Shown piece after piece: positions 33,927-43,207 of a stretch of 64,000 nt of DNA (within the stretch, counting starts at the first letter, position 1; the number at the start of each line of letters is the position of its first letter). Origin of the DNA: Priestia megaterium NBRC 15308 = ATCC 14581 (GTDB lineage Bacteria; Bacillota; Bacilli; Bacillales; Bacillaceae_H); contig NZ_CP009920.1 of assembly GCF_000832985.1 (NCBI RefSeq), positions 1,860,001-1,924,000 on the forward strand, in the 5' to 3' direction. The notes under the pieces were generated by a model, which saw only the letters and a program-made list of their open reading frames with translations, did not search any database and had not been told where the DNA came from. A program made the position numbers and the translations under genes.

Positions 33927-34511
33927 TTACAACATCCCTTTCGTCGAAGGCACACCTTTGACACGCGGATCAATCGTTGTCGCTTCGTCCAAAGCACGTG
34001 CTAATGCCTTAAATACTGCTTCAATAATGTGGTGCGTATTTTTACCGTAGTGTACAATTACATGTACATTCATGCGAGATTCTAATGCGAATTTCCATAA
34101 AAATTCATACACAAGCTCTGTATCAAATGTACCAACGCGCGACGCGGGAATATCACCTTTAAATTCAAAATGAGGACGATTGCTTAAATCTACTACGACT
34201 TGAGCCAACGCGTCATCCATTGGTACAAAAGCATTTCCATAGCGTTTAATTCCTTTTTTATCACCGAGCGCTTCTTTGAACGTTTGACCAAGGCAAATAC
34301 CGATATCTTCCGTTGTATGGTGATCATCAATCTCCGTGTCCCCGTCTGCTTTTACATCAAGGTTAAACTGTCCGTGTTTTGTAAATAAATCGAGCATATG
34401 ATTTAAAAAAGGAACGCCTGTATCAATGTTCGCTTTTCCTTCTCCATCGATTCCAATCGCTAATGCAATATCCGTTTCGTTTGTTGTACGTTTAATACTT
34501 GACTCTCTCAT
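33927..34511 (-). CDS. hisB: Imidazoleglycerol-phosphate dehydratase HisB
   Basis: Dehydrates IGP to imidazole acetol phosphate; Mn2+-dependent. The monofunctional 194-residue form shows the metal-binding histidine blocks FLNHMLDLFTKHG and DDHHTTEDIG. I start at the ATG at 34511 (MRESSIKRTTNETD), with AAAGGAG seven bases before it; an earlier start at 34559 is not supported by a ribosome binding site. It lies between hisD (75-base gap) and hisH. Confidence 0.96.
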   Translation of the reverse strand: MRESSIKRTTNETDIALAIGIDGEGKANIDTGVPFLNHMLDLFTKHGQFNLDVKADGDTEIDDHHTTEDIGICLGQTFKEALGDKKGIKRYGNAFVPMDDALAQVVVDLSNRPHFEFKGDIPASRVGTFDTELVYEFLWKFALESRMNVHVIVHYGKNTHHIIEAVFKALARALDEATTIDPRVKGVPSTKGML

Positions 34512-34586
34512 TGTGAAACTCCTTTCAACTGTGCATGTAATAAGTAAAGAAAAGAACATTTCTACTCTTTTCTTTTAATCTCCACC

Positions 34587-35855
34587 TTATTTTTTAAAGC
34601 GTTCTTCAACCGCCCTTGCATGAGCTTCTAGCCCTTCTAAACGAGCAAATGCTGAGATTTTCGAGACATTTTTCTGGAGAGCTTGTTGGCTGTATGAAAT
34701 GATACTAGACTTTTTCACAAATGAATCAACTGATAAAGGACTTGAGAATTTTGCTGTCCCATTTGTTGGAAGAACATGGTTTGGTCCCGCGAAATAATCG
34801 CCAACAGGTTCTGAGCTGTATCTTCCTAGAAAAATAGCACCGGCATGACGAATGGAACCTAAAAGTTCAAGTGGACTTTCAGTCATAATTTCTAAATGCT
34901 CAGGAGCTAATTGATTAACAGCTTCAATCGCTTCTTCTAATGACCCGGTCACATAAATAGCGCCATGGTTATCAATAGAAGGTTTTGCAATTTCTTTACG
35001 AGGTAAAGATTCCACTTGTCTTTCCACTTCTTCTTTAACAGCTTCGGCTAATGTCATCGAAGGTGTAACTAAAATACTTGAAGCTAATTTGTCATGTTCT
35101 GCTTGAGACAATAAATCAGCGGCCACTTCGTTCGGCTTAGCCGTATCGTCTGCTAGTACGACAATTTCACTAGGTCCAGCAATTGAGTCAATGTCTACTA
35201 AGCCATATACTTCTCTTTTCGCTAATGCAACAAAGATATTACCTGGCCCTACAATTTTATCGACGGATTGAATTGTTTCTGTTCCATAGGCAAGTGCTCC
35301 TACTGCCTGAGCTCCCCCTACTTTATAAATCTCTTTGACCCCAAGCTCACTCGCTGCTACCACTACTCCAGCAGGAAGCGCGCCGTCTTTTCCTGGAGGT
35401 GAAACCATCACGATACGTTTTACACCTGCCACTTGAGCAGGAATGACATTCATCAAAACTGAAGAAGGATAAGCCGCAAGGCCTCCCGGTACATAAACAC
35501 CTACTGCATCTAAAGGCGTTACTTTCTGCCCTAAAATGGTGCCGTCTTCTTTTGTTGTCATCCAAGACTGCTCGACCATTCTTTCGTGGTAATCACGAAT
35601 GTTGTCAGCAGCTTCACGAATGATTGACAGCATATCTGCATCAACCAGCTCATAAGCACGCTTCTTTTCTTGTTCTGTCACAAGCAAAGAAGAAAGCTCA
35701 ATGCCGTCAAATTGGGCTGTATACCTTTTTAAAGCTTCGTCTTTTTGCTCTTGCACCTGCTTTAAAATATTTACGACAATTTCTCTTTGAGCACTTGTCC
35801 CTTGATCAATCGTACGCTTTAAGCTCACTTGTTCTGTTACACGTGTAATTTTCAA
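34587..35855 (-). CDS. hisD: Histidinol dehydrogenase HisD
   Basis: Zn-dependent enzyme that oxidises histidinol to histidine in two NAD+ steps, the last step of the pathway. The 422-residue protein contains the family signature around [18 protein letters not shown], the catalytic Glu-His pair in [10 protein letters not shown] and the GPNHVLPT motif. Length is usual. It lies 15 bases after hisG. Confidence 0.97.
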   Translation of the reverse strand: MKITRVTEQVSLKRTIDQGTSAQREIVVNILKQVQEQKDEALKRYTAQFDGIELSSLLVTEQEKKRAYELVDADMLSIIREAADNIRDYHERMVEQSWMTTKEDGTILGQKVTPLDAVGVYVPGGLAAYPSSVLMNVIPAQVAGVKRIVMVSPPGKDGALPAGVVVAASELGVKEIYKVGGAQAVGALAYGTETIQSVDKIVGPGNIFVALAKREVYGLVDIDSIAGPSEIVVLADDTAKPNEVAADLLSQAEHDKLASSILVTPSMTLAEAVKEEVERQVESLPRKEIAKPSIDNHGAIYVTGSLEEAIEAVNQLAPEHLEIMTESPLELLGSIRHAGAIFLGRYSSEPVGDYFAGPNHVLPTNGTAKFSSPLSVDSFVKKSSIISYSQQALQKNVSKISAFARLEGLEAHARAVEERFKK

Positions 35856-35870
35856 TGTATGTCACCTCTT

Positions 35871-36503
35871 TTATACAGGTTGAACCACTTGGGCTAAACG
35901 ATTCACTAAATCATCAATTCGTTCGTCTTTTAAACGATAGCTCACAGGGTTCACAATCAAACGCGATGTAATATCTTCAATATGCTCCAATTCAACAAGT
36001 CCGTTCTCTTTTAGTGTTTGTCCCGTTGATACAATATCAACGATCCGATCAGCCAGGCCGATTAAAGGCGCTAATTCAATTGAACCATTCAATTTTATAA
36101 TTTCTACTTGCTCTCCTTGCTCCCTGAAATAAGTAGATGCTACATTTGGATATTTGGTTGCCACTTTTTGAGCAATTTCTGATTTTTTAGCATTAGGCAA
36201 ACCGGCAACGGCCAAATGACATTTACTAATATTTAAATCCAACAGCTCATAAACATCTCGTTCTTCTTCTAACATTACGTCTTTACCTGCAATACCAAGA
36301 TCCGCTACTCCGTATTCTACATAAGTAGTAACGTCCATTGGTTTTGCTAAAATAAAGCGCATGTTCTCTTCAGGAATATCTACAATCAGCTTGCGCGAAT
36401 CGTCAAATTCTGGCGGCAATTGAAAGTCTGCTTGACGCAAAAGTTCAGCTGCTTCTTCAAAAATACGTCCTTTTGGCATTGCAATTGTTAATAGTTCACT
36501 CAT
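35871..36503 (-). CDS. hisG: ATP phosphoribosyltransferase, short form HisG
   Basis: First and committed step of histidine synthesis, joining ATP and PRPP. At 210 residues this is the short form that lacks the C-terminal regulatory domain and needs HisZ to make the active hetero-octamer. The PRPP-binding loop is near [18 protein letters not shown]. It overlaps the hisZ stop by one base. Because hisZ is frameshifted in this sequence, HisG activity depends on whether that frameshift is real. Confidence 0.96.
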   Translation of the reverse strand: MSELLTIAMPKGRIFEEAAELLRQADFQLPPEFDDSRKLIVDIPEENMRFILAKPMDVTTYVEYGVADLGIAGKDVMLEEERDVYELLDLNISKCHLAVAGLPNAKKSEIAQKVATKYPNVASTYFREQGEQVEIIKLNGSIELAPLIGLADRIVDIVSTGQTLKENGLVELEHIEDITSRLIVNPVSYRLKDERIDDLVNRLAQVVQPV

Positions 36504-37683
36504 TATTGTCCCCCCTTGCCTCGTTTTCCAATTAGAAACGTGACTTCTTCAAACTGTGCAGTAAATACATCAACATCATCAACGCCTGCAATTTCCTGAG
36601 TCACTACCCGGTATCCTTGCTTGCGCTGCTCAGTAGCTAAAGCTAACGCCTCATCCAAACGCTCCTGGCTATATAATATGCCGTATACTGCTGAAGGCTC
36701 ATATACTTCTTCGCCCAGCGCTTCAATTAAGCGGTCAAGCTGAATTCCAAATCCTGTAGCTGGTGTTTTAGACGCAAATTTTTCAAGAAGCTGGTCATAA
36801 CGTCCTCCATTACCGATATGGAAACCAACGTTTTCAGCAAAGACTTCAAATAAAATACCTGTGTAATAGCTCATATGACTGACTAAGTTAAAATCAATTT
36901 TAATTTCATCCGTTACACCGTATGCATCAAGCATATTCCATAGCTTTTTCAAATCACCGGCTGCTTTTTTACCAGCTTCGTTTTCAACTAGTTCAACCGC
37001 TTCTTCAATCTTCTTTTCATCTCCGCGCAGGTTAAGCAGCTGAAGAAGACGCTGTTTATCAATAGAAGATAGATTCAAATCTTTTACATGATTACGATAG
37101 CCCACATAATTTTTCTCATATAAAAAGCGGCGAAGCACGTTAGCACGTTCTTCATTTCCGACAATTTCTAAAAAAAGCGAATTAACAAACCCGATGTGGC
37201 CAATTGCCACTTTAAATGATTTAAGTCCCGCTCTTTTTAATGCGCCGATCATGAGAGCAATCACTTCAGCATCGCTGCTCATCGTAGCGTCTCCAATTAG
37301 CTCAACGCCTATTTGTTCAAACTCCGCCGGGCGGCCACCCTCACGCTGCTGAGCTCGGAATACATTTGCTTCATAAGCTAAGCGCAAAGGAGAATTATTT
37401 AAAAGTTTTGAAGCGGCCACACGTGCAAATGGTGTTGTTACATCCGGTCGCAGCACAAGCGTATGCCCTTCTTTATCTAAAAGTTTAAACAATTGTTGAT
37501 CTAAAATAGCTGATGCGCTTCCTACCGTCTCGTAGTATTCCACAGTAGGCGTTGCCATATATTGATAGCCCCAGCTGCCGATTTCATCTGCCAGCTGATT
37601 GCGAACTTGTTTTTTCTTTCAAAAAGAGCTGGCAGGGTATCTCTCATTCCAAGGGGTTTTTCAAACATAAATAACTTTGACAT
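36503..37683 (-). pseudogene. hisZ: ATP phosphoribosyltransferase regulatory subunit HisZ, frameshifted
   Basis: HisZ is a paralogue of histidyl-tRNA synthetase without aminoacylation activity that activates and regulates short HisG. The reading frame from the ATG at 37681-37683 (MSKLFMFEKPLGMRDTLPAL) runs about 24 codons and then meets a run of six A (37610-37615 on the opposite strand). Beyond it the frame continues at -1 as VRNQLADEIGSWGYQYMATP and is open to the stop at 36503. Seven A would restore a protein of about 394 residues. The open part alone from 37558 is 351 residues and lacks the N-terminus. This may be a real mutation, a sequencing slip or slippage tolerated by the polymerase. 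Confidence 0.85.
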
Positions 37684-37791
37684 TCCGACACGTCCTTTAA
37701 GCTTGATTTTATCTATTAAGGAACCATTGATAGGTTGATTTTACTTTATCACACTAATGTATTAGCGAAATAACAAATTAAAGTTATTGAT

Positions 37792-37820
37792 AGTTTACAC
37801 CCGATAAAGTCAGCCGTCAA
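37792..37820 (-). promoter_or_regulatory. Sigma-A promoter of the his operon
   Basis: On the minus strand TTGACG (37815-37820) and TAAACT (37792-37797) are 17 bases apart, about 110 bases upstream of hisZ. I saw no T-box or His leader peptide in the leader. Confidence 0.6.
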
Positions 37821-37841
37821 CCGCCAGCTGTTCAAATTTAC

Positions 37842-37877
37842 AAAAAAAACCACAGCTTAGTTCTTGCTAAGTTGTGG
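37842..37877 (-). terminator. Terminator of the hprK-lgt-ppaX-yvoF operon
   Basis: An 11-bp stem (37850-37860 with 37867-37877, one G-U) is followed on the minus strand by eight T. The yvoF stop codon lies within the stem. Confidence 0.9.
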
Positions 37878-38394
37878 CTTTAGGTTCTGCTTCCCTGCGC
37901 TTTTCCATTTCTTCTTTTGTATAGATGACACGCATAGGGTTACCTCCAACAAAGAAACCGGGTGCTACATCTTTATGAACCACCGTTCCAGCCGCTACAA
38001 CCGCTTTGTTGCCGATTGTTACGCCTGGAAGGATGGTGCTATTTGCTCCAATCATCACTTCATCCCCAATGATGACATCTCCAAGACGATATTCCGTTAT
38101 CAGATATTCATGAGCGAGAATAGTTGTATTGTATCCGATAACCGTATTGCGTCCTACTTGTATTTTTTCAGGAAACATAATATCGAGCATCACCATAAGG
38201 GCAAAGGATGTTTGAGGTCCTACTTTCATCCCTAAGCACACTTTGTACAGCCAGCTTTTCATCGAAAGAAAAGGTGTATAGCGAGCGCATTGAATGATTA
38301 GGAAGTTGCGCACTACTTTCCAAAAAGGCACGGTCTTATAGACATGCCAAAGGGAATTAGCTCCTTTAACCGGATAGCGCGTCGTTTTTCTCAC
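37867..38394 (-). CDS. yvoF: Acyltransferase, left-handed beta-helix type (YvoF)
   Basis: A putative O-acetyltransferase of 175 residues. Imperfect hexapeptide repeats run from about residue 75 to 155 ([44 protein letters not shown]), ending with the GNPMRVI motif of the maltose/galactoside acetyltransferase group. The acceptor is unknown; position after lgt and ppaX suggests an envelope substrate but does not prove it. Its start overlaps the ppaX stop by four bases. Confidence 0.85.
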   Translation of the reverse strand: MRKTTRYPVKGANSLWHVYKTVPFWKVVRNFLIIQCARYTPFLSMKSWLYKVCLGMKVGPQTSFALMVMLDIMFPEKIQVGRNTVIGYNTTILAHEYLITEYRLGDVIIGDEVMIGANSTILPGVTIGNKAVVAAGTVVHKDVAPGFFVGGNPMRVIYTKEEMEKRREAEPKATT

Positions 38395-39038
38395 TGACGT
38401 TCTCCTTTTAATATATCAATTAAATCCGTCATATTCTCTAAAATAATATCAGGATTATAAGAAGCGATATGATCTCTTCCTTTTGCACTCCAAGCAACTC
38501 CAGCTGTTTTCGTATAAGCTCTTTGGCCAGAAACGATGTCATGATGGTTATCTCCCACCATCAGTGCTTCTTCAGGTTTAGCATCCAGCAGCTTCAGTGC
38601 TTTTTCTACCGGCTCAGGATGCGGCTTTGCATTTGTTACGTCTTCAATTGCGACAATCGTATCAAAGAACTGCTCTAACTTCGTTAACTTAAGCCCCATC
38701 ATGACCGTATTTCTTTGCTTTGTTGTGACAATACCTAATTTATAATTCTGCTCGTGCAGCCATTTAACTGTTTCAAGTACGCCTTCAAATTCTTTAACAA
38801 GCAAATCGTGATTGGCTAGATTATGCGTGCGATACATCTCAATCATTTCGTTTACTTTCGTTTTATCCATTTCTACAAACGTGTCGTATAAAGGAGGTCC
38901 CATAAACTGTAAAATATCTTCACGAGTATATTGTTCAGGATAATAGTGATTAAGCGTATGAGTAAACGAGGCAATAATTAATTCATTTGTATCAATTAAC
39001 GTACCGTCTAAATCAAACAAAACCGTATTAATCGTCAT
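38391..39038 (-). CDS. ppaX: Pyrophosphatase PpaX
   Basis: A HAD-superfamily hydrolase that removes the pyrophosphate made when HprK/P dephosphorylates HPr(Ser-P). The 215-residue protein begins with the nucleophile motif [10 protein letters not shown] (Asp9, Asp11), followed by the Ser/Thr motif TTKQRN, the Lys of motif III and MVGDNHHD of motif IV. It is in the hprK-lgt-ppaX-yvoF operon, which supports this assignment over phosphoglycolate phosphatase, a close relative. B. subtilis yvoD is missing here. Confidence 0.93.
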   Translation of the reverse strand: MTINTVLFDLDGTLIDTNELIIASFTHTLNHYYPEQYTREDILQFMGPPLYDTFVEMDKTKVNEMIEMYRTHNLANHDLLVKEFEGVLETVKWLHEQNYKLGIVTTKQRNTVMMGLKLTKLEQFFDTIVAIEDVTNAKPHPEPVEKALKLLDAKPEEALMVGDNHHDIVSGQRAYTKTAGVAWSAKGRDHIASYNPDIILENMTDLIDILKGERQ

Positions 39039-39098
39039 TATTCATTTCCTTCCCTTGCGTCAAATCAAGTTTGTGTAAACCTTGTAGCTTTTCTTCAT

Positions 39099-39932
39099 TT
39101 ACGCCTTAGATTGTGCTTCTTCATTCTCTAAGTATTTCTGTTTACTCATTCCCGTCACGCGGCGGACAATAATTAAAATAATGGCTATTACAATCAGTGC
39201 AAGTGAAACAACTTGAGCGATTCTGAGTGTATGCGTCAACATTAAACTATCCGTGCGAAGCCCTTCTACAAAGAAGCGTCCAACTGAGTACCAGATTAAA
39301 TAAGATAAGAAAATTTCTCCTTTTCGCAGACTGGTGCGGCGAAGTACCATCAACAGGATAAATCCGGCAAAATCCCATAATGATTCGTATAAAAACGTAG
39401 GATGATAGTATGTACCATTAATATACATTTGGTTAATAATAAAATTTGGAAGGTGCAACCCTTCTAAAAAAGCACGGGTAACCGGCCCCCCATGTGCCTC
39501 TTGATTCATAAAGTTTCCCCAGCGCCCAATGGCTTGGCCAAGGATTAAACTAGGCGCAGCAATATCAGCCAACTTCCAAAATGAAATCTTTTTTACTTTC
39601 GAATACACAATGGCAGTTAATACGCCTCCGATTAAGCCACCATGAATGGCAATCCCACCTTGCCAAATCTGAGGTATTTCATTTAAATGCTTTGAATAGT
39701 ATCCCCATTCAAAGGATACATAATAAATTCGTGCACAAATAATAGCTATTGGCACAGCAAATAAGATAAGATCAACAAATGTATCTTTTGATAAGCCTCT
39801 TCTTACACTTTCTCTTGTCGCAATATAAAGACCTAATAGAACACCTGCACCGATAATTACGCCGTACCAGTAGACCGTTAGAGGGCCAATTTCAAGGAAA
39901 ACGCGATCTAACGGCTGAATAGTTGCTTCCAC
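39099..39932 (-). CDS. lgt: Prolipoprotein diacylglyceryl transferase Lgt
   Basis: Attaches diacylglycerol from phosphatidylglycerol to the lipobox cysteine of prolipoproteins at the outer face of the membrane. The 277-residue protein has about seven membrane segments and the Lgt signature around [14 protein letters not shown], with the essential His-Gly region HGGLIGG. It would process ModA, the lipoprotein at 22703 and cytochrome c-551 of this window. It lies 16 bases after hprK. Confidence 0.97.
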   Translation of the reverse strand: MEATIQPLDRVFLEIGPLTVYWYGVIIGAGVLLGLYIATRESVRRGLSKDTFVDLILFAVPIAIICARIYYVSFEWGYYSKHLNEIPQIWQGGIAIHGGLIGGVLTAIVYSKVKKISFWKLADIAAPSLILGQAIGRWGNFMNQEAHGGPVTRAFLEGLHLPNFIINQMYINGTYYHPTFLYESLWDFAGFILLMVLRRTSLRKGEIFLSYLIWYSVGRFFVEGLRTDSLMLTHTLRIAQVVSLALIVIAIILIIVRRVTGMSKQKYLENEEAQSKA

Positions 39933-39948
39933 AAGTTAACACCCTTTC

Positions 39949-40884
39949 TTATAAATCTTCACGGTCTCCTTCTTCAATTACATCTGTTAGACGTGCAGAA
40001 AATTGTTCTGCTGCGTTAATACCCATACGCTTTAAGCGGAAGTTCATTGCTGCCACTTCAATGATAACAGCTAAGTTTCGTCCCGGACGTACTGGCAATG
40101 TAATTTTTGTAACGTCTGTATCAATAATTTTCATTTTATCTTCTTCTAAACCAAGGCGATCATAATGTTTCTGCTGATCCCATGTCTCTAACTGAATAAC
40201 AAGTGAAATTCGCTTATAGCTTCGTACAGCTCCTGCGCCGAATAGCGTCATCACATTGATGATCCCTAGTCCTCGAATTTCAAGCAAATGCTCGATTAAA
40301 CCAGGCGCATTTCCTACAAGCGTGTCTTGATCTTCTTGACGGATTTCCACACAGTCATCGGCTACTAGACGATGTCCCCTCTTAACAAGCTCTAGAGCTG
40401 TTTCACTTTTACCAACGCCGCTTTTTCCCATGATTAATACACCAATTCCGTATATATCAACTAATACGCCGTGCATGGCAGTAGTAGGTGCTAGCCGGCT
40501 TTCAAGAAAATTCGTTAAATGGCTGGAAAGTCGCGTTGTTTTAAAGCTTGAACGCAACACAGGAACTGATTCACGCTCTGAAGCTTCGATAAGTTCTTTC
40601 GGTACCTCCATTTCGCGCGAAACAATGATAGCCGGCGTGATATCTGTACACATCTTTTCCATTCGAACTTTTTTTTGTTCATCATCTAATTGTTTAAAAA
40701 ATGATAGTTCTGTTTTACCTAACAGCTGGATACGTTCTGCTGGGTAATATGTAAAATAACCTGCCATTTCAATACCTGGACGTGAAATATCACTTGTTGA
40801 AATAGGACGGTCGATTCCTTCTTCTCCGCTAATAAGCTCTAATTTAAATTTCTCAATGATGTCTTTTGTACGTACTTTAACCAC
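39949..40884 (-). CDS. hprK: HPr kinase/phosphorylase HprK
   Basis: Phosphorylates Ser46 of HPr and Crh when glucose is plentiful and reverses this with inorganic phosphate. The 311-residue protein has Walker A GKSGVGKS (153-160), the catalytic His in [16 protein letters not shown] after the P-loop, and the HPrK signature [11 protein letters not shown]. The start is GTG with GGAGG seven bases upstream. An 8-bp inverted repeat lies in its 5' region. Together with crh, ppaX and cggR it shows that carbon control genes cluster in this region. Confidence 0.97.
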   Translation of the reverse strand: MVKVRTKDIIEKFKLELISGEEGIDRPISTSDISRPGIEMAGYFTYYPAERIQLLGKTELSFFKQLDDEQKKVRMEKMCTDITPAIIVSREMEVPKELIEASERESVPVLRSSFKTTRLSSHLTNFLESRLAPTTAMHGVLVDIYGIGVLIMGKSGVGKSETALELVKRGHRLVADDCVEIRQEDQDTLVGNAPGLIEHLLEIRGLGIINVMTLFGAGAVRSYKRISLVIQLETWDQQKHYDRLGLEEDKMKIIDTDVTKITLPVRPGRNLAVIIEVAAMNFRLKRMGINAAEQFSARLTDVIEEGDREDL

Positions 40885-40900
40885 CGTGCATCCTCCTTTT

Positions 40901-40924
40901 ATGAACAGTCATATACCTGTTCAT
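40901..40924 (-). promoter_or_regulatory. Inverted repeat upstream of hprK
   Basis: ATGAACAG (40901-40908) and CTGTTCAT (40917-40924) form a perfect 8-bp dyad with an 8-base spacer, just before the ribosome binding site. A TATACT lies directly upstream on the minus strand. It may be an operator near the start site or a short 5' UTR hairpin. Confidence 0.4.
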
Positions 40925-41005
40925 GTCTACAGTATATCCAACTCTCGCTTTTATGTCGCGTTTGGTTCTAGCCATTTTATTTTATCATTAATACGGAAAG
41001 AAAAG

Positions 41006-41049
41006 AAAAAAAAGATGGCATAGGCTGCATCGCCTTACCATCTTTTTTA
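41006..41049 (-). terminator. Terminator of the yvlABCD operon
   Basis: A stem around AAAGATGG / CCATCTTT with an inner GGC/GCC helix is followed on the minus strand by eight T. It lies just after the yvlD stop at 41073. Confidence 0.85.
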
Positions 41050-41072
41050 GAAAATTAAATATTGCAAGAAAG

Positions 41073-41438
41073 TTATCTTCTATTTTGAAGCGGTTCAACA
41101 ATCACTCGTTGAATAAGCGCATTTAAAAGCGACATAATTACTGAGGCTAAAAGTGCTGTACCAAACCCGTCAATATTAAAAGAATCTCCCATAACACTTT
41201 GTGTAATCATCAGCGTAATGGCATTAATGACGAATAAAAACAGCCCAAGCGTAAGAAATGTCACCGGCAGGGTAAGTAAAATTAAAACCGGCTTAACAAA
41301 CACGTTCAAAATAGATAGAATCAAGCTCGCGATAATAGCTGCACTGACTGATTCCAAGTGGAAAGTGTCGATATAACCTGCAATTACGATTAATACGAGG
41401 GCATTGATTAAAATACTAATGATTCCACGCAATAACAT
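41073..41438 (-). CDS. yvlD: Phage holin family IV-like membrane protein YvlD
   Basis: A 121-residue integral membrane protein with four hydrophobic segments, of the family named after phage holins but found in chromosomal stress operons. The pattern is ILIVIAGYIDTF..., ILSILNVFVKPVLILLTLPV, then two more helices. No lytic partner gene is nearby, so I do not read it as a prophage remnant. It is the last gene of the yvlABCD-type operon, two bases after yvlC. The role is unknown; the B. subtilis operon is induced by envelope stress. Confidence 0.85.
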   Translation of the reverse strand: MLLRGIISILINALVLIVIAGYIDTFHLESVSAAIIASLILSILNVFVKPVLILLTLPVTFLTLGLFLFVINAITLMITQSVMGDSFNIDGFGTALLASVIMSLLNALIQRVIVEPLQNRR

Positions 41439-41440
41439 CT

Positions 41441-41644
41441 TTAGAAATCTCCTTCTTCATTTGGAACTAAAAACACAAAAATCATATATAAAATGACCGG
41501 AGTACCTACTGTAAAAAATAAACTGATGATAAACAATACGCGGAGTAGTGAAGCATCTATTCCGATATACTGAGAAATACCGCCGATAACACCCGCAAGC
41601 TTGCGATTTGTTCGCGAACGATACAACTTTCGCACGTTAATCAT
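41441..41644 (-). CDS. yvlC: PspC domain protein YvlC
   Basis: A 67-residue protein consisting of a PspC domain: a basic N-terminus (YRSRTNRKLAGVIGGIS), then one long hydrophobic segment (LRVLFIISLFFTVGTPVILY). PspC proteins act in phage-shock-type envelope stress responses. It lies between yvlB and yvlD in the operon. B. subtilis YvlC has the same size. Confidence 0.88.
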   Translation of the reverse strand: MINVRKLYRSRTNRKLAGVIGGISQYIGIDASLLRVLFIISLFFTVGTPVILYMIFVFLVPNEEGDF

Positions 41645-41676
41645 CTCCTTTGTTTTTTTACTAAAACAAGTGTTTT

Positions 41677-42768
41677 CTATTTTATAACAATTGAGCCCGT
41701 TTTGGATTCAGCTAACAATTTATAGCCTTTCGGCGAAGCGACATTTGCTTTGAAACGAAGTTGTTTCATCACCGTTTCTTTTTTCTCATCTACTATTTCC
41801 ATCTCAGGAAGTGTACACGTAAAATTCCCAAAGTTAGATTTCAAATCTCCATCAACGGAGAGATGAGGCGGCGTATAGAGCGTAATGCTTCCTGTAGTCG
41901 TTTTGAAAAATGCTTTTTCAATGCGCTCTCCTTTTAAATACGTATCGATATCTCCGTTAAATGTCTGAACATCAATCTTTTTTGTATCTCCATCAAATTT
42001 AACCGTTCCATTGATTGTTTCAAGCTCACATTTCGAAGCGAGTATCCGAGAAAGTTCCATATGCCCGTTTGATGTCTCCATTTCAAGAGAATGGCTGTTC
42101 ACATCGTAAAAGCGGATGGTACCATTAGCTGTTTTGGCTTTCAGGTCTCGTACGCTTAGTCTTTCCCCATCGATTGAACCATTAAACATACGGAGCTTGA
42201 CGCGTTCATATTCCATTTCTGGAATATAAATAATCGCTTTCACTTTCATTTGCTTTTGCTGAATTGCAAAGCGCAATTTGCCATTTTCGATCGAAAATGC
42301 CGTATGCTGCAAGAAAGTGCGGCGCGCTTCATCCGAATTTTCTACTCTGTAGATAGCAGCTTCACACTCTATTCGTACTTCTGTACTTCCCCAAGGTCGG
42401 AGTTGAACACTTCCATTTGCTAAATCTACGTCAATCTCTTGAATATATGCTTCTGATTGTTGAAAGATGTGCTGAACGTCAATCGAAGGACCAAAGTTAA
42501 AATCTAAATCTCCTTCTTTTACTTTTTTTACCGTTTGATCTACAAATGTAAATAATTTTTCCTTTAAAGAGCTTTGAGATGACTTAGAAGCGTACGTTTT
42601 TTTCTGTTTTCCTCCTACATAAGGGGATAGCTCAGCTTTATCAGGCGTAGCATAGGAAGAATCATTAGCTGAGTCTTTTTCCAGTGAATTTAGCAAAGTT
42701 AAAGCCTCATCTACGCTAAGTTTCCCTTCTTCTACCATCTGTAAAATTTGTTTGCGCTTTTCACTCAT
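41677..42768 (-). CDS. yvlB: DUF4097 protein YvlB
   Basis: A protein of about 363 residues with an N-terminal SHOCT-like helix pair (MSEKRKQILQMVEEGKLSVDEALTLL, first part) and a C-terminal DUF4097 beta-helix of repeated strands from about residue 110. The strands alternate patterns such as LEMETSNGHMEL and IDVQTFNGDID. I start at 42768, with GAGGAG nine bases ahead; an ATG at 42777 is too close to the ribosome binding site. The family is linked to envelope stress; the molecular role is unknown. Confidence 0.85.
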   Translation of the reverse strand: MSEKRKQILQMVEEGKLSVDEALTLLNSLEKDSANDSSYATPDKAELSPYVGGKQKKTYASKSSQSSLKEKLFTFVDQTVKKVKEGDLDFNFGPSIDVQHIFQQSEAYIQEIDVDLANGSVQLRPWGSTEVRIECEAAIYRVENSDEARRTFLQHTAFSIENGKLRFAIQQKQMKVKAIIYIPEMEYERVKLRMFNGSIDGERLSVRDLKAKTANGTIRFYDVNSHSLEMETSNGHMELSRILASKCELETINGTVKFDGDTKKIDVQTFNGDIDTYLKGERIEKAFFKTTTGSITLYTPPHLSVDGDLKSNFGNFTCTLPEMEIVDEKKETVMKQLRFKANVASPKGYKLLAESKTGSIVIK

Positions 42769-42806
42769 ACCTTCCATCTCCTCTTTGCGTTTTAGTCATT
42801 TAACTT

Positions 42807-43118
42807 TTATCTGCTTAATATTTGTATCCCTTTTACAATATTCCATACAAACACAACAACATTAACTAAAGAAACAACAACTAAAGCTACAATTAAAAGA
42901 ATAAATACCGTTCCACTAGAGCCAGTAAGAGCAGGAAGCAAGAAAAATAAGAACAAGATCGCTGTAGCGATAGGTAATAAATGTGACAAAAATGCAGTTT
43001 TTGCATGTTTCTTTACTTCTATGTTATGAACAACAAAATAAATAATAATAGGTAATAAAAATGGTGCAAAGAAAACGCTAAAATAATTTAAGGAAGATAG
43101 TATGCGATTTCCTTCCAT
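42807..43118 (-). CDS. yvlA: DUF4870 small membrane protein (YvlA)
   Basis: A 103-residue protein with three hydrophobic segments and the DUF4870 pattern SYFSVFFAPFLLPIIIYF followed by a VKKHAKTAFLSHLLP loop. It is the first gene of a four-gene operon matching B. subtilis yvlABCD in order. An ECF-type promoter lies 27 bases upstream. The function is unknown. Confidence 0.8.
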   Translation of the reverse strand: MEGNRILSSLNYFSVFFAPFLLPIIIYFVVHNIEVKKHAKTAFLSHLLPIATAILFLFFLLPALTGSSGTVFILLIVALVVVSLVNVVVFVWNIVKGIQILSR

Positions 43119-43144
43119 AATAATCAGCTCCTTATATCATGTAT

Positions 43145-43171
43145 TACGGTTTAATGAGTTAAAAAGTTTCA
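43145..43171 (-). promoter_or_regulatory. ECF (sigma-W-like) promoter of the yvl operon
   Basis: On the minus strand TGAAAC (43166-43171) and CGTA (43145-43148) are separated by 17 bases, matching the sigma-W consensus TGAAAC-N16/17-CGTA. The B. subtilis yvlABCD operon is a sigma-W target (family knowledge). Confidence 0.65.
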
Positions 43172-43181
43172 TTCTTTATAA

Positions 43182-43207
43182 AAAAGACACCAATGCTGGT
43201 GTCTTTT
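43182..43207 (-). terminator. Terminator of uvrBA
   Basis: A perfect 11-bp stem (43182-43192 with 43197-43207, 4-base loop) is followed on the minus strand by TTTTTTAT. It overlaps the uvrA stop codon. Confidence 0.9.

Noticed and set aside
41073-41438. Prophage remnant because of the holin-family label
   Set aside because: No other phage gene is near and the operon matches the chromosomal yvlABCD order.
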